From contig CM020619.1 in the NCBI GenBank assembly GCA_009829735.1, positions 874,590 to 938,589 on the forward strand: a DNA stretch of 64,000 nt, read 5' to 3'. Positions 22,529 through 34,303 of this stretch are shown in pieces. Origin of the DNA: Pyropia yezoensis. Its lineage: Eukaryota > Rhodophyta > Bangiophyceae > Bangiales > Bangiaceae. The translations under genes and the position numbers were made by a program. Every line of letters begins with the position of its first letter. Within the stretch, counting starts at the first letter, position 1. The notes beneath the pieces were generated by a model, which did not search any database, was not told the DNA's origin, and saw nothing but the letters and a program-made list of their open reading frames with translations.

Positions 22529-22547
22529 TGGTGGAGCAGCAGGGGAC
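22529..22547 (+). promoter_or_regulatory. Primer binding site of A1
   Basis: TGGTGGAGCAGCAGGGGAC begins one base after the LTR. Its reverse complement ends in CCA and reads as the 3' end of a tRNA whose acceptor 5' strand would be GGAGCAG. The same 19 bases recur in A2, with near matches in B1 and B3. It does not match the common initiator-Met PBS. Confidence 0.85.
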
Positions 22548-22752
22548 GGGCTTCCGTCACCCTCGTGGTGGCGCCGTCTTCGGCCCTGGCACACGGATAG
22601 GGATCCAGTCCTTTTCTTGTACTCGTGGTTCTGCGATCTGTTTGATTGTTTTGAGCGGTTGCGTTTGACTGCGACCTACGGTTACTCTCCCCCAACTACC
22701 CCCTCGCTCTCTTATTTGCGGTGACTGTGACGTCGGTTGACTGATTGTGACT

Positions 22753-24930
22753 ATGTCCACCCAATAGACGGGGAACGTTCAAGATGACGGATCGGCGTCG
22801 ACGCCGACCCCGGAGCTGAACCCGGGAACCGGGATCGGTAACCCGATCGACAACATTGAGACGCCGATGCTCTCCGGTGCCGGATTGGCGTTTGGTACGG
22901 CACGGACGGCCTGGGGCGGCGGACCGCCGCAACTGCCTTCTGCCGACCTCACGCTGACGCCACCTTCACCAGGGGACTCCCTGATGGCATCACTGGCCCG
23001 CATCGAGGCCCGGTTCACCGGGCTCGACGCCCGTCAAGAGCGTACGGAGGACGCAATGGCTGTGCTGATGTCTGCACGCCATACGACGATACCCCGTCGG
23101 GTTCCTCCCACATCGGTACGGTTTGAACCGGCCGGACTACTTTCGGAGTCCACCAGGGTCAACCCCGGTGTTGCTACTCCTGGACAACCCCCGGACACAA
23201 TGGGGCATGGGTCCGACTCGTCGGCAGAGTTGGAACGGAGCCATACGGAGCGCTACGCTCGGAGCACCCAGAGCGGGCTCCGCGGACATGATCCGGCGGA
23301 TACCTACGCCGGAACAGAGTCGGCGATGGAGGGAGGCGGTACCGTCTCGCAGTACCCCATCGACGAAGCGAGCCAGGCAGCTCGGGTACCCGAAGCGCCG
23401 ACGCCGGAAGTTCCAGCGCCACTGGTTCAAGCGATGACAGCGCAGTTTACTGCGAGCTTACTGAAGCGGATGGAGTCAGATGAGTTTACTCATCAACTGG
23501 CCAAGCGACTGGATATCCAGGACGCGGACACGGAGATTGTCAACGAAGTCTTCAGGTCGGTACTGACTCCGGACCGTTATCGTTTGGAGGACCGATCCAC
23601 TACCGTATCGGAATCGATGCGTACGACCTCGCACCGAGCGATCCGCTCTTTGGAGACCCTTATAAAGGGAGTCTCTATGTTCGGGGGCCCGAACGGATGC
23701 CCGTTGGCAGTCATTGGCTTCCTGACTAGCTTCAAGGCAGCCGCGGACAAGGCGCTCGTCAACGAGGAGCTGACGCTGGAGATCCTCCCGTCCTTTGTTG
23801 ACGAACGGGTCCGAGGCATCCTCCGCCAGGCATCCCCGATGCCGGGAATGAGGGTCGCAGCCACCCCCATGGATTACCGTGGGATATTGAAGGAGCTGCT
23901 TAGCAGCTACCTCAGTGAGGACAAGTGCGAAGACCACTATCAGGCCCTTCGCATTGCCACCGTTCAGTCCTGGGAGGATGAAGAGATGTTTGGACGCCGG
24001 ATCCAAGAGCTCGACTACGAGCTGGGGAAGCTCCTCGGTGAAGGGGAGCTACGGGCCATCCTGTTCGCAGGAGTACCCAACTATGTGCGGATATCCGCAC
24101 GGGGAGCCAATACGGCTCGGACGAACTTCAGTCGACTGATGCATATGTGCAAGTCTCTAGGGGACAACTACCGGGTTCTACACCCGGAGTGTGCCTTGGC
24201 CCCGAAGCCCAAGGGTGAGGGAGGCAAGCCCAGTCTTACCCCGGTATCGAGGCAAGAGAAGGGGGAACGTAAGGCCGCACCAGTCCTGGTGGCGACCGAA
24301 CATACCTCTACCCGTGAGGATGAACCTCTAGTCGACCAACAGGGCCACCTGTTGCTACCGGCGACGCCGGTGATCGATGAGCATGGTACGGCAGCGCACA
24401 TTGCCTCGGCTGGGACCCAGTTCCAGGCTAACGAGTGAGCGGGACGGCGCGTCCCGTATGTGCGGACTACGGGGTATGCCCCGGTTACGGGTAACCCCCA
24501 CCAGCCCCTGCCGACATGGGCAGTACGTACGGAGGCACCTCTGCACATCGCTGGTAGAGCCAACCGGTTGGGGGAGTCCATGTTCCGGCTGGCACCGGGA
24601 CCCACGGCCTACCAAGGGGCGGGCACTCGGGCGCCCGAGGCAGGCAACCGGACCTATGGAGCCAACCCGACGCGGACGCCCGGGACGGCCGGCACGTCCG
24701 GATGTATGTTGTGCGGAGACCCCCAACACTGGGTGTCCGCATGCCCGCTCATCCCGGAGGAGTCTCGACGGGCAGCAGCGCAACGCAAGGCATCCATTGG
24801 TGGGTATCCCGCCAGCGGCCCGGCACCGGGTAGGCAGCAAGCTCCAGGAGGAGTACTGGCAGTCGAGGAGGCACCTCCTCTCCCGGATATCCCGAAAGAT
24901 AGTACTCGGCCGAGTACGGGAAACGAGTAA
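22753..24930 (+). pseudogene. gag: A1 gag, two nonsense codons
   Basis: Aligns along its whole length with the intact A2 gag (58588-60771). The ATG at 22753 is followed by TAG as codon 5 (22765-22767; Glu in A2). TGA interrupts at 24436-24438 (Gly in A2). The frame then continues to TAA at 24928-24930. It encodes the particle-forming Gag protein. The C-terminal zinc knuckle CMLCGDPQHWVSACP (C-x2-C-x4-H-x4-C) would bind RNA. The N-terminal third is Pro/Thr/Ser-rich. Confidence 0.9.
24918..24924 (+). promoter_or_regulatory. GGGAAAC slippery heptamer at the A1 gag-pol junction
   Basis: In gag phase it reads G GGA AAC, two codons before the TAA stop. A -1 slip here enters the pol frame directly. 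The same heptamer is at the same place in A2, B1 and B3. Confidence 0.7.
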
Positions 24931-27900
24931 GACAAAGGACGACCCGGGGTCGCTGGGGTAACCCTAGCAAGCCACCCCGGACTGCCGCGGGGAAACCCCC
25001 CCGGAGAGTGCGGTTGAGCCGACGCCGCATCAACCCCCGGGTACATCTTCCGGCCCCGACGACACGGCGTCAGGGGATTGATGACCACCCACCAAGGTTG
25101 GGAGGAGAGGACGGGAAGCCCCGTCACATGGAACCAGACAAGGGCCCTGTTCAGGATGCCCGAGCTACACCGGATATCGGTGTAGGCCACGTACTGTTCA
25201 CCTTGGAGAACTTCAAGGTATCAGCCACACTGGGGGTTAACCCCCAGTCGACCCGATCGTATTACCCTGTACTGGATACAGGGGCTGGACCTAACCTGAT
25301 CCGGAAGGATACCCTCCCGGACAAGTGGCTCCCGCGAGTCAGAGTTGCTCGGGGACCCACGATCAAGGATGCGAATTGTCGTCTCATTCGCACGACCGCA
25401 GCAATGTCGCTGCAGGTCACCATCGGGGAGCTTACAACGGAAGTTGACTTCCTGGTATGTGAGACTCTTTCTGTGCCCTGCATACTGGGGTGCACCTTCA
25501 TCAACGTTCACGTCGATGCAATCCGGCCGGGCCGGAGGACTGTCGAGCTGCAAGAGGCCGACGGGACGAAGAGAGGACAGACAGCTATCGTCAGGGACCT
25601 GACGCTACAAGGGAGCCACGTTAACGTGGCTGAGGTATACGCAAGCGTAGAGCTGAAGACACTCCGGCTGGCCAAGCGGACTCGCTTTGAGCCGTTATCG
25701 GGAACCGTCCACCCGGTTAACTGTGACCTCGCAGGCATCTGCAGAGTCCAGTCCAACCTACGAACCTACAAGCGCCATGGGTTGACCATGGCCAACGGTA
25801 TCGTAGACCTCTCAGCGGGGGGGTCATCACTGCTCGTGATGGCGAACTATCGCCGTAAGGCAGTCACCCTTCCGAAAGGAACTATCCTCGGGATTGCCGA
25901 GCTCTACGAAGGAGACATCCTTACCCCTGAAAAGGAAGGTCAAGCGAAACCACTTGAGGTACTGGCGGTCGCCGAGACCACCGAGCGGCAGCAACCCGAT
26001 GTCGGGAAGCCTAACCCATCGACAGCTCCGGCGGACATGCCGCCAAAGGACCAAGAAGCCTTGAAGGCACTGGCCGAGGCTGACCTCGACCACCTTCCCC
26101 CTTCGGTAGCTGAAGGGGTACGATGGATGCTAAGAACGCATGACGTCATGTGGACCGGCGGGGCGCTGGGTACCATTGGGGCAACCCAATGCCGTATAGA
26201 CCTGGTACCAGGTGCTCGACCAGCGCGGTCGCAACCGCATCGCGCGGGACCTAGGCAACGAGAGATCGTTGATAGAGAAGTGAAGAGGATGAGCGAAGCT
26301 AAGGTGATCCGACCTTCGATGTCGGAGTGGGGCGCCCCAGTCGTTATCGTACCGAAGAAGGATCAAACCCCTCGGTTTCGCATCGATTATCGACGCCTCA
26401 ACTTGGTTACCAAGAAAGGCTCATACCCTTTACCAAGGATGGACGAGTGCATCGACTCGCTGGGGGAGGCCACAGTGTTTACCACTATCGACTGCAATGC
26501 CGGGTTCTGGCAGATCCCAGTTGCGGAAGAGGATATCCCCAAGACGGCGTTCGTTTGTCACAGTGGCGTGTACGAGTTCCTAAGGATGCCCTTTGGATTG
26601 TCCAACGCCCCCGCCACATTCCAGCGGGCCATCGACATTATACTGTCGGGAGTCAAGTGGCGTAACTGCCTGGTGTACTTGGACGACGTCATCGTCTTCT
26701 CGCGTAACATGGATGACCATGTGCAACATGTCGACGAGGTACTCACCCTCTTGCGGAACGCCGGGGTAACCCTGCGCCTCAAGAAGTGCGCCTTCTTTCA
26801 GCAGACCGTCGAGTATCTGGGTCACCAGATCAAACCAGGTAAACTGGGAGTGCTCGAAGCTAATACCCGGGCCCTCCGAGATGCGCGATACCCAACCACC
26901 CAGACAGCTGAAAAGCTTCCTGGGGATGTGCAACGTATACCGACGGTTCGTCAAGGACTTAGCTTGTATAGCCAAATCGTTAAAGGTTCTGACGAGCAGC
27001 TCCTTGCCAAAGGTACTCCAACTTCCCTCGCCCAGCGAGATAGAGGCATTCGAGCTGCTCAAGCAAGCTCTGCTAGCCCCACCCGTGCTTGCGTTGCCGC
27101 ATAGACGCGGGACCTTCGTCATCGACGTCGATGCCTGCGATACCCAAGTGGGATGCACCCTGTTACAAGGTGAGACCATCATCGGTACCGATAATGCTTT
27201 CCGGACCTACCTCCGGTAGTGTACTTCAGCCGGACACTCAACCCGGCTGAGCGTAACTATAGTGCCACCGAGCGCGAGTGCCTCGGAGTCATATGGGCAG
27301 TGCAACTGCTCCGGCCATACCTGGAAGGTTCCAGGTTCATCGTAAGTTCCGACCACGAACATTTAAGATGGCTTCTCAACCTTGGTGACAAGGATTCCGA
27401 CAGCCACTGTCGGCTAGCCCGGTGGAGGCTGAAGATGCCCGAGCACGACTACCGGACCATATCTAAGGCCGACTCCACCCATCATCTGGGGGACGCGCTG
27501 TCGCGACTCGATACACCGAGCGGGGATACCCGACAGGTGGACGAGGACATCCCGGTTGTACCAGTTTGCATGGTGGGTAATGCTACCCAAGGTATGGTTG
27601 ACCATACCATGGCACACCTGGCGTGCCCATTGACCCTCGCGGACTTCCGCGAGGCACAGGCCAATGACAACGACTGTAAACGCCATGGTGCCAACCTCCT
27701 GGCCGGCACGGCCGGCATCTTCTCAGAGAATGAGGACGGCCTCATATACCGGCGAGCACCCGCCGATGGACGACATCAGGTCGTGGTTCCCGTGTCCTTA
27801 CGGCAGCCGTCATGGAGCGAGAACACGAGAACCCCACAGCCGGACACCCGGGGGGTTCGTGCATGTTCGCAGCAATGCGAAGGTTCTTCTACTGGCCAGC

Positions 27901-29101
27901 TATGGCCGTCGACGTAATCGACCACGTGCGGGGATGCCACCCGTGTGCACGGAATCGTATGAGTCTTCATAGGCGGGCATCCGCTATGAAACTGTTCCCC
28001 CCGGATGGGCCCAACGAGCAAGTCGCTATCGACATACTCGGACCGCTTCCGGTAACTGAAGAACGGAACAGGTACATCCTGGTCATATCGGACCGCTTTA
28101 CTAAGCTGTCACGGGCAGTAGCAATCCCGAACGATACGGCCTACACCATCATGAACGCAGTGGTTGACCACTGGATCAGTGCTTACGGGGTAATGAAGCA
28201 CCTCCTCTCCGATAACGGAGCAAACCTTACGTCGGCATTCTGCACGAAGGTCCTGGGCATGTTCGGTATCGAACCACGTCGGGCATCCGACTACCACCCG
28301 CAATCCAACGGGCAGGTGGAGCGGTTCAACCGCACCATCGTGAAGATGCTCCAATGCTATGTGGCGGAGCACACCAAGACGTGGGACAGGCTTCTGTCCG
28401 TCTTGACCCTGGCATACAATGCCAGGCCCCACCGGAGTACCAGCATTGCCCCACTGGAATGGGTCATGCCGATGGGCGTCGGTAACCTGACGCTGCCACC
28501 GGGCAGATGCACTCGTTATGACATACCGAAGGGCCGACCGGCCGAGCGGATCCACTTAGCTTGGTTGGCCAAGCTATCGTGGATGATTCCAAAGCTCAAG
28601 GGTGCCCTTGACCGAACACAACTTCGATACAAGAAGAACTTTGACGCCCGGCTACGGGTACGCAACGCAACCCTGGTAACAGGTGACTGGGTCTCCATCA
28701 GACACCAGAAGTTCCGAGGAAAAAAGCTTATGCAACCGGTCAAGGGACCGTACCAGACCTTACACAGAGATGATCACTCTGTCATCCTGCACTCCGATAC
28801 GGAGATACAACGCATGTACATCAATGATGTGACACCTGCTCCGAAGCCGGAACAGCCTCAGCCGGTACCGGCTGGGTTGCTACATGAAGCTCTTACAACC
28901 CACCGGTCAGATGACCCGGTGGGACCGGATGGGATTCCATACCAAGTAGAGAGCGTGGTCGGACACACCGATCCGGACCTACCAGGACCCTGGTACGTCA
29001 AGGTGATGTGGGTCGGATACGACTCACCCACCTGGGAACAGGCGGCAAATATACCCCGCCAACTGCTCATGCCATACATGAGGCGACGACGCCTCCTGTA
29101 A
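24925..29101 (+). pseudogene. pol: A1 pol, frameshifted: protease, RT, RNase H, integrase, chromodomain
   Basis: Pol continues in the -1 frame relative to gag. The protease motif VLDTGAGPN is at about 25269-25295. RT includes FRIDYRRLN and the catalytic YLDD at about 26677-26688. A frameshift at about 26880-26920 moves the RT connection and RNase H start (IDVDACDTQVG) to another frame. A second near 27200-27220 restores the first frame for the rest of RNase H, and a third near 27805 enters the integrase frame. The integrase shows an HHCC zinc finger (CHPCARNR), the D,D,E core (AIDILGPLP, LSDNGANLTS, NGQVERFNR) and ends in a chromodomain (YQVESVVGHTD...VMWVGYDSPTWE) at about 28935-29070. The stop is at 29099-29101. 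The possible pol ATG seen in A2 is ACG here. Confidence 0.92.
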
Positions 29102-29552
29102 CAACCCAACCGACACCGACTTTGGCTGTTGGGGGGTGAGGCTTATACCTACTAAGTAGGGTGTCACATGGATTCGGCAAGACTTAGGTTCACTAAGTTG
29201 GAGCGGACTTAGGCAAACTAAGTAAGCTACTGACTTTTACAAGTTTACTTGAAGGAGATGACTAACTCCGATAATTTCGAAGTAACCTGAGGCTTACACC
29301 AATGTAAACCTTCATCCATGGGACAAGTGACGGACCAAGGAAGGTTGACCTTCATGAGTATTAACCAACCAGGATGGGTTGGGGGGCGCGGGAAAGAACC
29401 GATGCAGGCCACGGCTAAGTCAGACGGGGTACTCCCCAATGGCAGGCATCGGTATCATGCAAACGCCCCAGCGGGGGATGAGTTTATACTCACTACTACC
29501 CGGCCACCATAAGGGTCGCCGGGTCCCTCTCCCTCACAAACAATAGCACTTC
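29102..29552. other. Gap between convergent pol and antisense frame, with three short hairpins
   Basis: No gene is recognised. Three perfect small hairpins lie in a row: CCTAC-TAA-GTAGG at 29148-29160, ACTTAG-GTTCA-CTAAGT at 29182-29198 and ACTTAG-GCAAA-CTAAGT at 29207-29223. They sit where transcripts from both strands would end. Confidence 0.65.
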
Positions 29553-31919
29553 TCAGTGGGTAGACCCACTGCCCGCGGGAGGCCACTCGCGCGTAAGCGC
29601 GTACACCTCCATGCTCCACCGGTCGGCAATCTCACGACGGTCAATCACCCGAGTTACCTCGGTGCATAGCTGGACAAGGGTGCTGCGGCCAGCCTCCACG
29701 TCCGCCAGAGCGGACTGGAGGCGGTCCAGCGCGCCACCGAAGCAACGCGCGGACCCAATCAGCGCAGCACCTGGAGGGATATCCCCCCAGCCAACAGAGA
29801 GACCCTCCCGCATCGCGCGGGCAATAAGGGCGTCAACGCCCTCATACCATAGACGGGGACCCCCGTCAGGCATGAAAGGGGCGGAAGGTGACACTGGTGC
29901 AGCCAGGGGAGTCACAGGAGCCGACACGGCTACCACCGGAGCCGGTGGCGCCTGATACGAGGCCCGGTAGGACCCTACTGAAGTGGCTCCACCGTAAACC
30001 CGGCGGGGCTCCGCCCGACGACGGGACACCTCACGCTCCCCACCCGCAGAGTCCCACTCTCGGGGACGACGGCCAACCGCCACCGGTATCGGGTTACCGA
30101 ACTACGGGGCGAGGATCTGAAGAGGGTCATGGATAACCATGGGAGTACCCAGGTCAGGAACAGCCTCAATGGACGCCCACCCCCGGCAATTGGGCTCACC
30201 CGGCTGAGTACGCCGGATACGCAACGAGTGACGAGGCAAGGGGGAAGCCCCAGCCTGCGGGTCCCGGTACGGGGGAAGGGCCAACACCCCAGCCCAGTTC
30301 ACGGCATCGTGAACAGCCAGCAGAGCCTCGAACTCCCGGGCCAACCCGGTCTTGGCAGCGATCATGTCCACGCCCAGCTGCCCGATGTGCCGACGGACAC
30401 CCGTCGGAAGATGAAACAGTCGCCCCTGCCGGCGGACGGACAGCAAGAAGGAGGAAGCCTGCCCGAGGGTAACCTCAAGGGTGAAGGTCCCCTGCAACGG
30501 GTGGACCGGCCGGAAGGCCAACACACTCCCGAAGTATCGGAGACAGGAGCCGGTGTCAAACCGGAAAGCAGGGGCGGGTTCCCACCCCTCCTGCCACAGA
30601 GGCGGGCGCACGGCAGTGTAAACCGGCGCACGACCGTTACCGGTCTGCAACGCACACGTTATATCGGTGCGGAACGCATCCGCCATGACACCATGGTTGC
30701 GTCGCCAGCTCGACGCCGACTTCAACCCCGCCATGGGCGGGTACGAAGCCGTCAACGTCAGGTACGGGGATACCCCCGGGAAGTACTCAAACCCGGGATA
30801 CCGGCCCGTATCACCCACCGTCTCCCCAAACGCCACTGGCTCCGCCGCCGCCGCAATCCCCCGAGCACTAGCCGGGTAGTCAACCTCCCGCGGCAACGCA
30901 GGGGCAATCAAGTCGCATATCCCGAAGGCGGAGTCGAGGTAGACCTCACCCCCTCCCATCCTAGTGCGCCAGAGCTGCGCATGCCGGTCGTCCGGCTGGC
31001 TCAGGATCCAATGATGTTCCACCCGGACCGCGTTCGGCTGGTTGACCAGCCGCACCAACTCCCGCTCCCAACTCGGGTCCACCTTGACGCGCCGGTAGGT
31101 CTCTCCGGGGAGACGCGGCTGGTGGAATTCCACCCGCATCCGCCCAGCGGAGTCCATCGACTCCTGCACAGTCATGCCTCCCCGAGCCACCAAGTCGGAC
31201 ATTGACATGGCGGGTTGACCTGCCGCAGAGGCGACGCCGCCACCCAACGGGGCAGCCCGAGCAGGACCAGGAAGAATCGGGGGCGCCGGGGGGAGCCCAA
31301 CCGGCAGATGGGACGGCACCGGGGGAGCACGGGGCCGAGGAGGAAGAAGGAGGGCGGGCGCCGGCCCGGAGTAACTCCCGGAGTCCACTGCCATCGGGGT
31401 AGATACTTCTTGACCACCAAGTGTCCGCGGCACCGCGGGCAGAGCATCGCCGCCACCCGGGCCCGACGTGGGCACCACGGGGGCGGCAGGGGTAGACCCG
31501 TTACCCGCCGCCGCGGACACACCAACCGGGCGGGCACCCGCGCCGTCTTGACCCGCCGTCCCGGCCGGGGTGCAGCCACGACCATCCGACACGCCGGCGA
31601 CGCCGTCTTGAGGTAGAGCCGCGCCGGCACCGGCGACAGGAGCCATCCGGGCCGCCGGAGGAGTAGGGGTAGAGGCAGCCGCTACACGCGGTTGCCCGCC
31701 ACCCGACGGAGCCGTCGTGCCGCTGCACACGGACGACAATCCGCCCGGTGTACCTTCCGGGGCCACACGAACGGTCACCCGGTCGCCTTCGTCCTCCGAC
31801 GAGCTCTCCAAGAAGCACTCGGCGGCGGTGGCAGAGACGGGAACGTCGTCCACCATCACCTCTTCCCCCTCCTCAAGCAGGAGGTCGTCCTCGCCCCCGG
31901 GTACCTGGGGGTCCTACAT
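29553..31919 (-). pseudogene. A1 antisense reading frame (conserved between families A and B), nonsense codons
   Basis: The frame runs on the strand opposite gag-pol. An ATG at 31917-31919 is followed at once by TAG (31914-31916). An open stretch from the next ATG (31854-31856) runs for over 580 codons to TAG at 30102-30104. The same frame then continues about 180 codons to the stop at 29553. The N-terminus is acidic (SSSEDEGD), then about 150 residues are Pro/Gly/Ala-rich, then a folded-looking core follows. The core shares spaced motifs with the family B antisense protein: PYL, M-x2-(Y/A)-FR, FGSV, G-x-L-x-HLP and LL-x-(V/L)-H near an (N/E)-W. The C-terminal part is Arg-rich, then proline-rich, then helical. 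There are no membrane segments and no family is recognised. Its function is unknown; conservation implies it was a real protein of these elements. Confidence 0.7.
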
Positions 31920-32387
31920 AGTAAAACCGGGGTAGCAGGGGCGCCCCGTGCCGAAAAGCCGCAGCCGGCTCGACCTGGTACAAGGAACGCTCGCGCGGAC
32001 GAGCCAGGGAAGCGCAGGCACCCGCGTTTACAACCACACAGCTCGGCACGACCGATACGGCAGCGCGGGACGACCCGCGCCAGCCGAGCTACGAGGGCGC
32101 TCCACCCGGGCATCTGGATCGGGGCCAGGCCCCCCACACGGGATAACCAAGGGGGGTCACCCTCAACCGCCCCACGCAACGCGCGCAGCCCCCGCCACCC
32201 ACTCAATCGTCCCGCGAGAGGGGCCCCCCTACCACCAGACGCCTGGTGGCGGATCGGCTTGCACCAACCTCGAAAAGGGGTGTCTGTCGCGACAGGGCGC
32301 AAAGCCCCACCCGACTGGTAAACGGTCACGCGACCCACTTACATTCGGTAACCCGAATGCAACTCGACTCGAGGACGGGCCGAATCT

Positions 32388-32399
32388 AAGGGGGGGATA
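32388..32399 (+). promoter_or_regulatory. Polypurine tract of A1
   Basis: AAGGGGGGGATA lies immediately before the 3' LTR, where plus-strand priming is expected. Confidence 0.75.
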
Positions 32400-32761
32400 T
32401 GTAGCAATATGGTTCGCCGTATTGTGACTCTAAACTAGGGGGACTACTTCTAACCCTTAACTTTCAATTTGAGAGTCCGTACTGGTCACGGTATCTATAA
32501 GTTACGTATGACCAGAGGGACTTGCATCTTGGGGTGGAGGGTAGTTAGTAGTGTCTTCGAGGGTTTATAACAAGGGGGCCGGCGGCGAATCCACCGCCGG
32601 CCATGGTAGAACAACAAACCTCTCCCATCTGGGCTCCCATCTTGGTCACGTGGCTTGCGCTCCAAGGACAGCAACCTTGGCCTCCCGGTGATGTTGGTGC
32701 CGATCCCCCCTGGTGAGTGTTCCCTGAGAGAGGACGTGCAGCGGATACCTATTGTGCTACA
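32400..32761 (+). repeat. 3' LTR of A1
   Basis: 362 bp, TGTAGCAATATGG to TTGTGCTACA, homologous end to end with 22165-22527. It differs near its start (TTCGCCGTATTGTGACTC) and at scattered positions. Confidence 0.93.
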
Positions 32762-33210
32762 CTACCCGCGCGCTGCTTCTTCTCTGCCGCCTTGCGCGCG
32801 GCCTCCTCGAGCTTTTGAGCATCCTCAGTCATGCGAGAGAGACCGAGGATGGCCAACATCAACGGGGAAGCTACGTTTTTACCAGATAGAGAAAGAAAAA
32901 CGTCAGTAGCCCGCGCAGACGGGCCCACAGGGGGAGGCTCCCTCGCTGGCGACGACGCATGTCCCCCCACCTTGCTGGGAAAATCCACATACAGCCGCGC
33001 CACATCAGGTCCTGAGGAAGATCCAGCTACATGGCCAGCTCCGCCACGGGTAGGCGACATTGTTGGGTGGGGGGGGCGGTGCGGGGCGCGGGGTATGTGT
33101 GGTACAGTTGGGGGAGAACAACACAGTCGGGCGAGCAGTTCAGCAAGTACCGCGACCAAGTGCGACACATCGTTGCCTGAGAAGTCAATTTCAGGGCACA
33201 CGTGGGCCAC
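32762..33210 (-). pseudogene. Host reading frame split by A1, unknown function
   Basis: The minus-strand frame from 33210 (or the inner ATG at 33060) runs to the end of the A1 3' LTR, where a stop inside the LTR cuts it. Composition is protein-like: PEIDFSGNDVSHLVAVLAEL, then a Pro/Ser/Gly-rich linker, then VFLSLSGKNVASPLMLAILG and a basic, probably helical KLEEAARKAAEKKQ segment. If A1 is removed together with one target copy, the frame continues across the junction into 22159 and stays open for about 35 more codons with a basic composition. I do not recognise the family. Confidence 0.4.
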
Positions 33211-33709
33211 GTGGCCTGGTTAATTTAAGGGCTGTGGTTGGTTATTGGGGCAGACAAGCTACAACTTCCTGGACGGGCGTCAGGTGCTTCATAGATACGT
33301 GCCGAGACCAGTATTCTGCATCGATGAGAGGTTGAAGGACAGGGTATACAGTGTTCCCGTCCAGAGGAGGGCGTTCAGTCTCGGTGGTGCTAACACTTGT
33401 CGCCTAGGTCAGAATTTGCAGTTGAAGCGTTGAAGGACTTCGAGGACAGTGCCGGCGTTCTGCTGCGGCGGAGGAAGCGGACAAGAACAGGATGGGAATC
33501 TGGCGGTTGTGACAGTTGTTGTGATGACTGGAAGAGATGGTTCAGCGAGCGGCCACACCAACGATCTTTTTCACTTCGAGTGGACATCTGGGGCGGCCGC
33601 CGAGGCTGATGCATGAACGTACATGTGTATCCGTGTATGGACGCATGTACATTGACAAGTATGGCCGCGTACTATTGAACTTTCATTCAACTTCAGTTCG
33701 GTCGAACGG
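33211..33709 (+). other. Possible exon remnants between A1 and B1
   Basis: The plus strand at about 33250-33350 reads as ordinary protein (YNFLDGRQVLHRYVPRPVF). It is followed by GTATACAG (from about 33345). A branch-point-like TGCTAAC and TAG acceptor come just before 33411, and then a 65-codon frame (SEFAVEALKDFEDSAG) runs to TGA at about 33607-33609. The phases do not join simply, so this is a candidate spliced gene fragment only. Confidence 0.2.
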
Positions 33710-33714
33710 AGACT

Positions 33715-34184
33715 GTGGCAGTATTGACCCCCAGGTAGGGGGGCAACACGTGCCATACAAGGGGCGGCAGGCCACAAGCCTGACCCGTTCCTCCCCCTGC
33801 ATTTGGGTCAATATTCCCTCAGTTTGGGATAGTTAGCTTAGAGTAGAAAATCCAACTTGGATTTGAGGGTTTTCTGCATTTATCGTCTTGAATTTTCGTG
33901 TGGCCCGGTGGGCAGGTGCTGGGGTGGGAGATTCTGAGTGGCGAGATTCTGAGGGGACCCTGGGTGGATAATGGGAGGGACAGCGGCGCTTGGCCCTGCT
34001 TTCCCGTCCCGACCAAGAAACTGTTGGACCACACACCATCTTCTTGTTTGTCAGTGGCGGGGTTGCCCCACAAAAGGGATAGAGTGTGTGCGACTTGCAC
34101 TTCTTCCGGTTCCCCAGACACGGGAGGCAGCCCTTATATACCGCTCCAACTTGGGTGTCGCGTGTGCGAGAGGTAATTGCCACT
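33715..34184 (+). repeat. 5' LTR of B1
   Basis: About 470 bp, beginning TGTGGCAGTATTGACC and ending TTGCCACT (the family ending is TTGCCACA). TATATA near 34134-34140 is a good TATA box; the 3' LTR lacks it. Confidence 0.9.
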
Positions 34185-34186
34185 CT

Positions 34187-34205
34187 TAGTAGAGCAGCAG
34201 GGGAC
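34187..34205 (+). promoter_or_regulatory. Primer binding site of B1
   Basis: TAGTAGAGCAGCAGGGGAC differs at two positions from the family A primer binding site, so both families appear to use the same tRNA primer. Confidence 0.75.
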
Positions 34206-34303
34206 CGAGGTAAACTTTACCTCCGGGTGCACCCGGGTGTTGGGCGCCCTCTGTCTCGGAGGAACGGTGCACTTGGGCCGTGTCACACGGATCGTTAGCC
34301 AAC

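Larger units (their letters stand above)
22165..32761 (+). mobile_element. Ty3/gypsy retrotransposon A1, full length, decayed
   Basis: Two direct LTRs of 363 and 362 bp bound 10.6 kb. Internal order is PBS, gag, pol (protease, RT, RNase H, integrase, chromodomain), a convergent antisense reading frame, polypurine tract, 3' LTR. Candidate target duplication is CTATC (22160-22164) and CTACC (32762-32766), four of five matching. The LTRs differ by substitutions and small indels, especially in the first 60 bp. gag has two nonsense codons and pol has several frameshifts, so the copy is old and non-autonomous. Integrase before a chromodomain and RT before integrase place it among chromodomain-bearing Ty3/gypsy elements. 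Confidence 0.95.
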
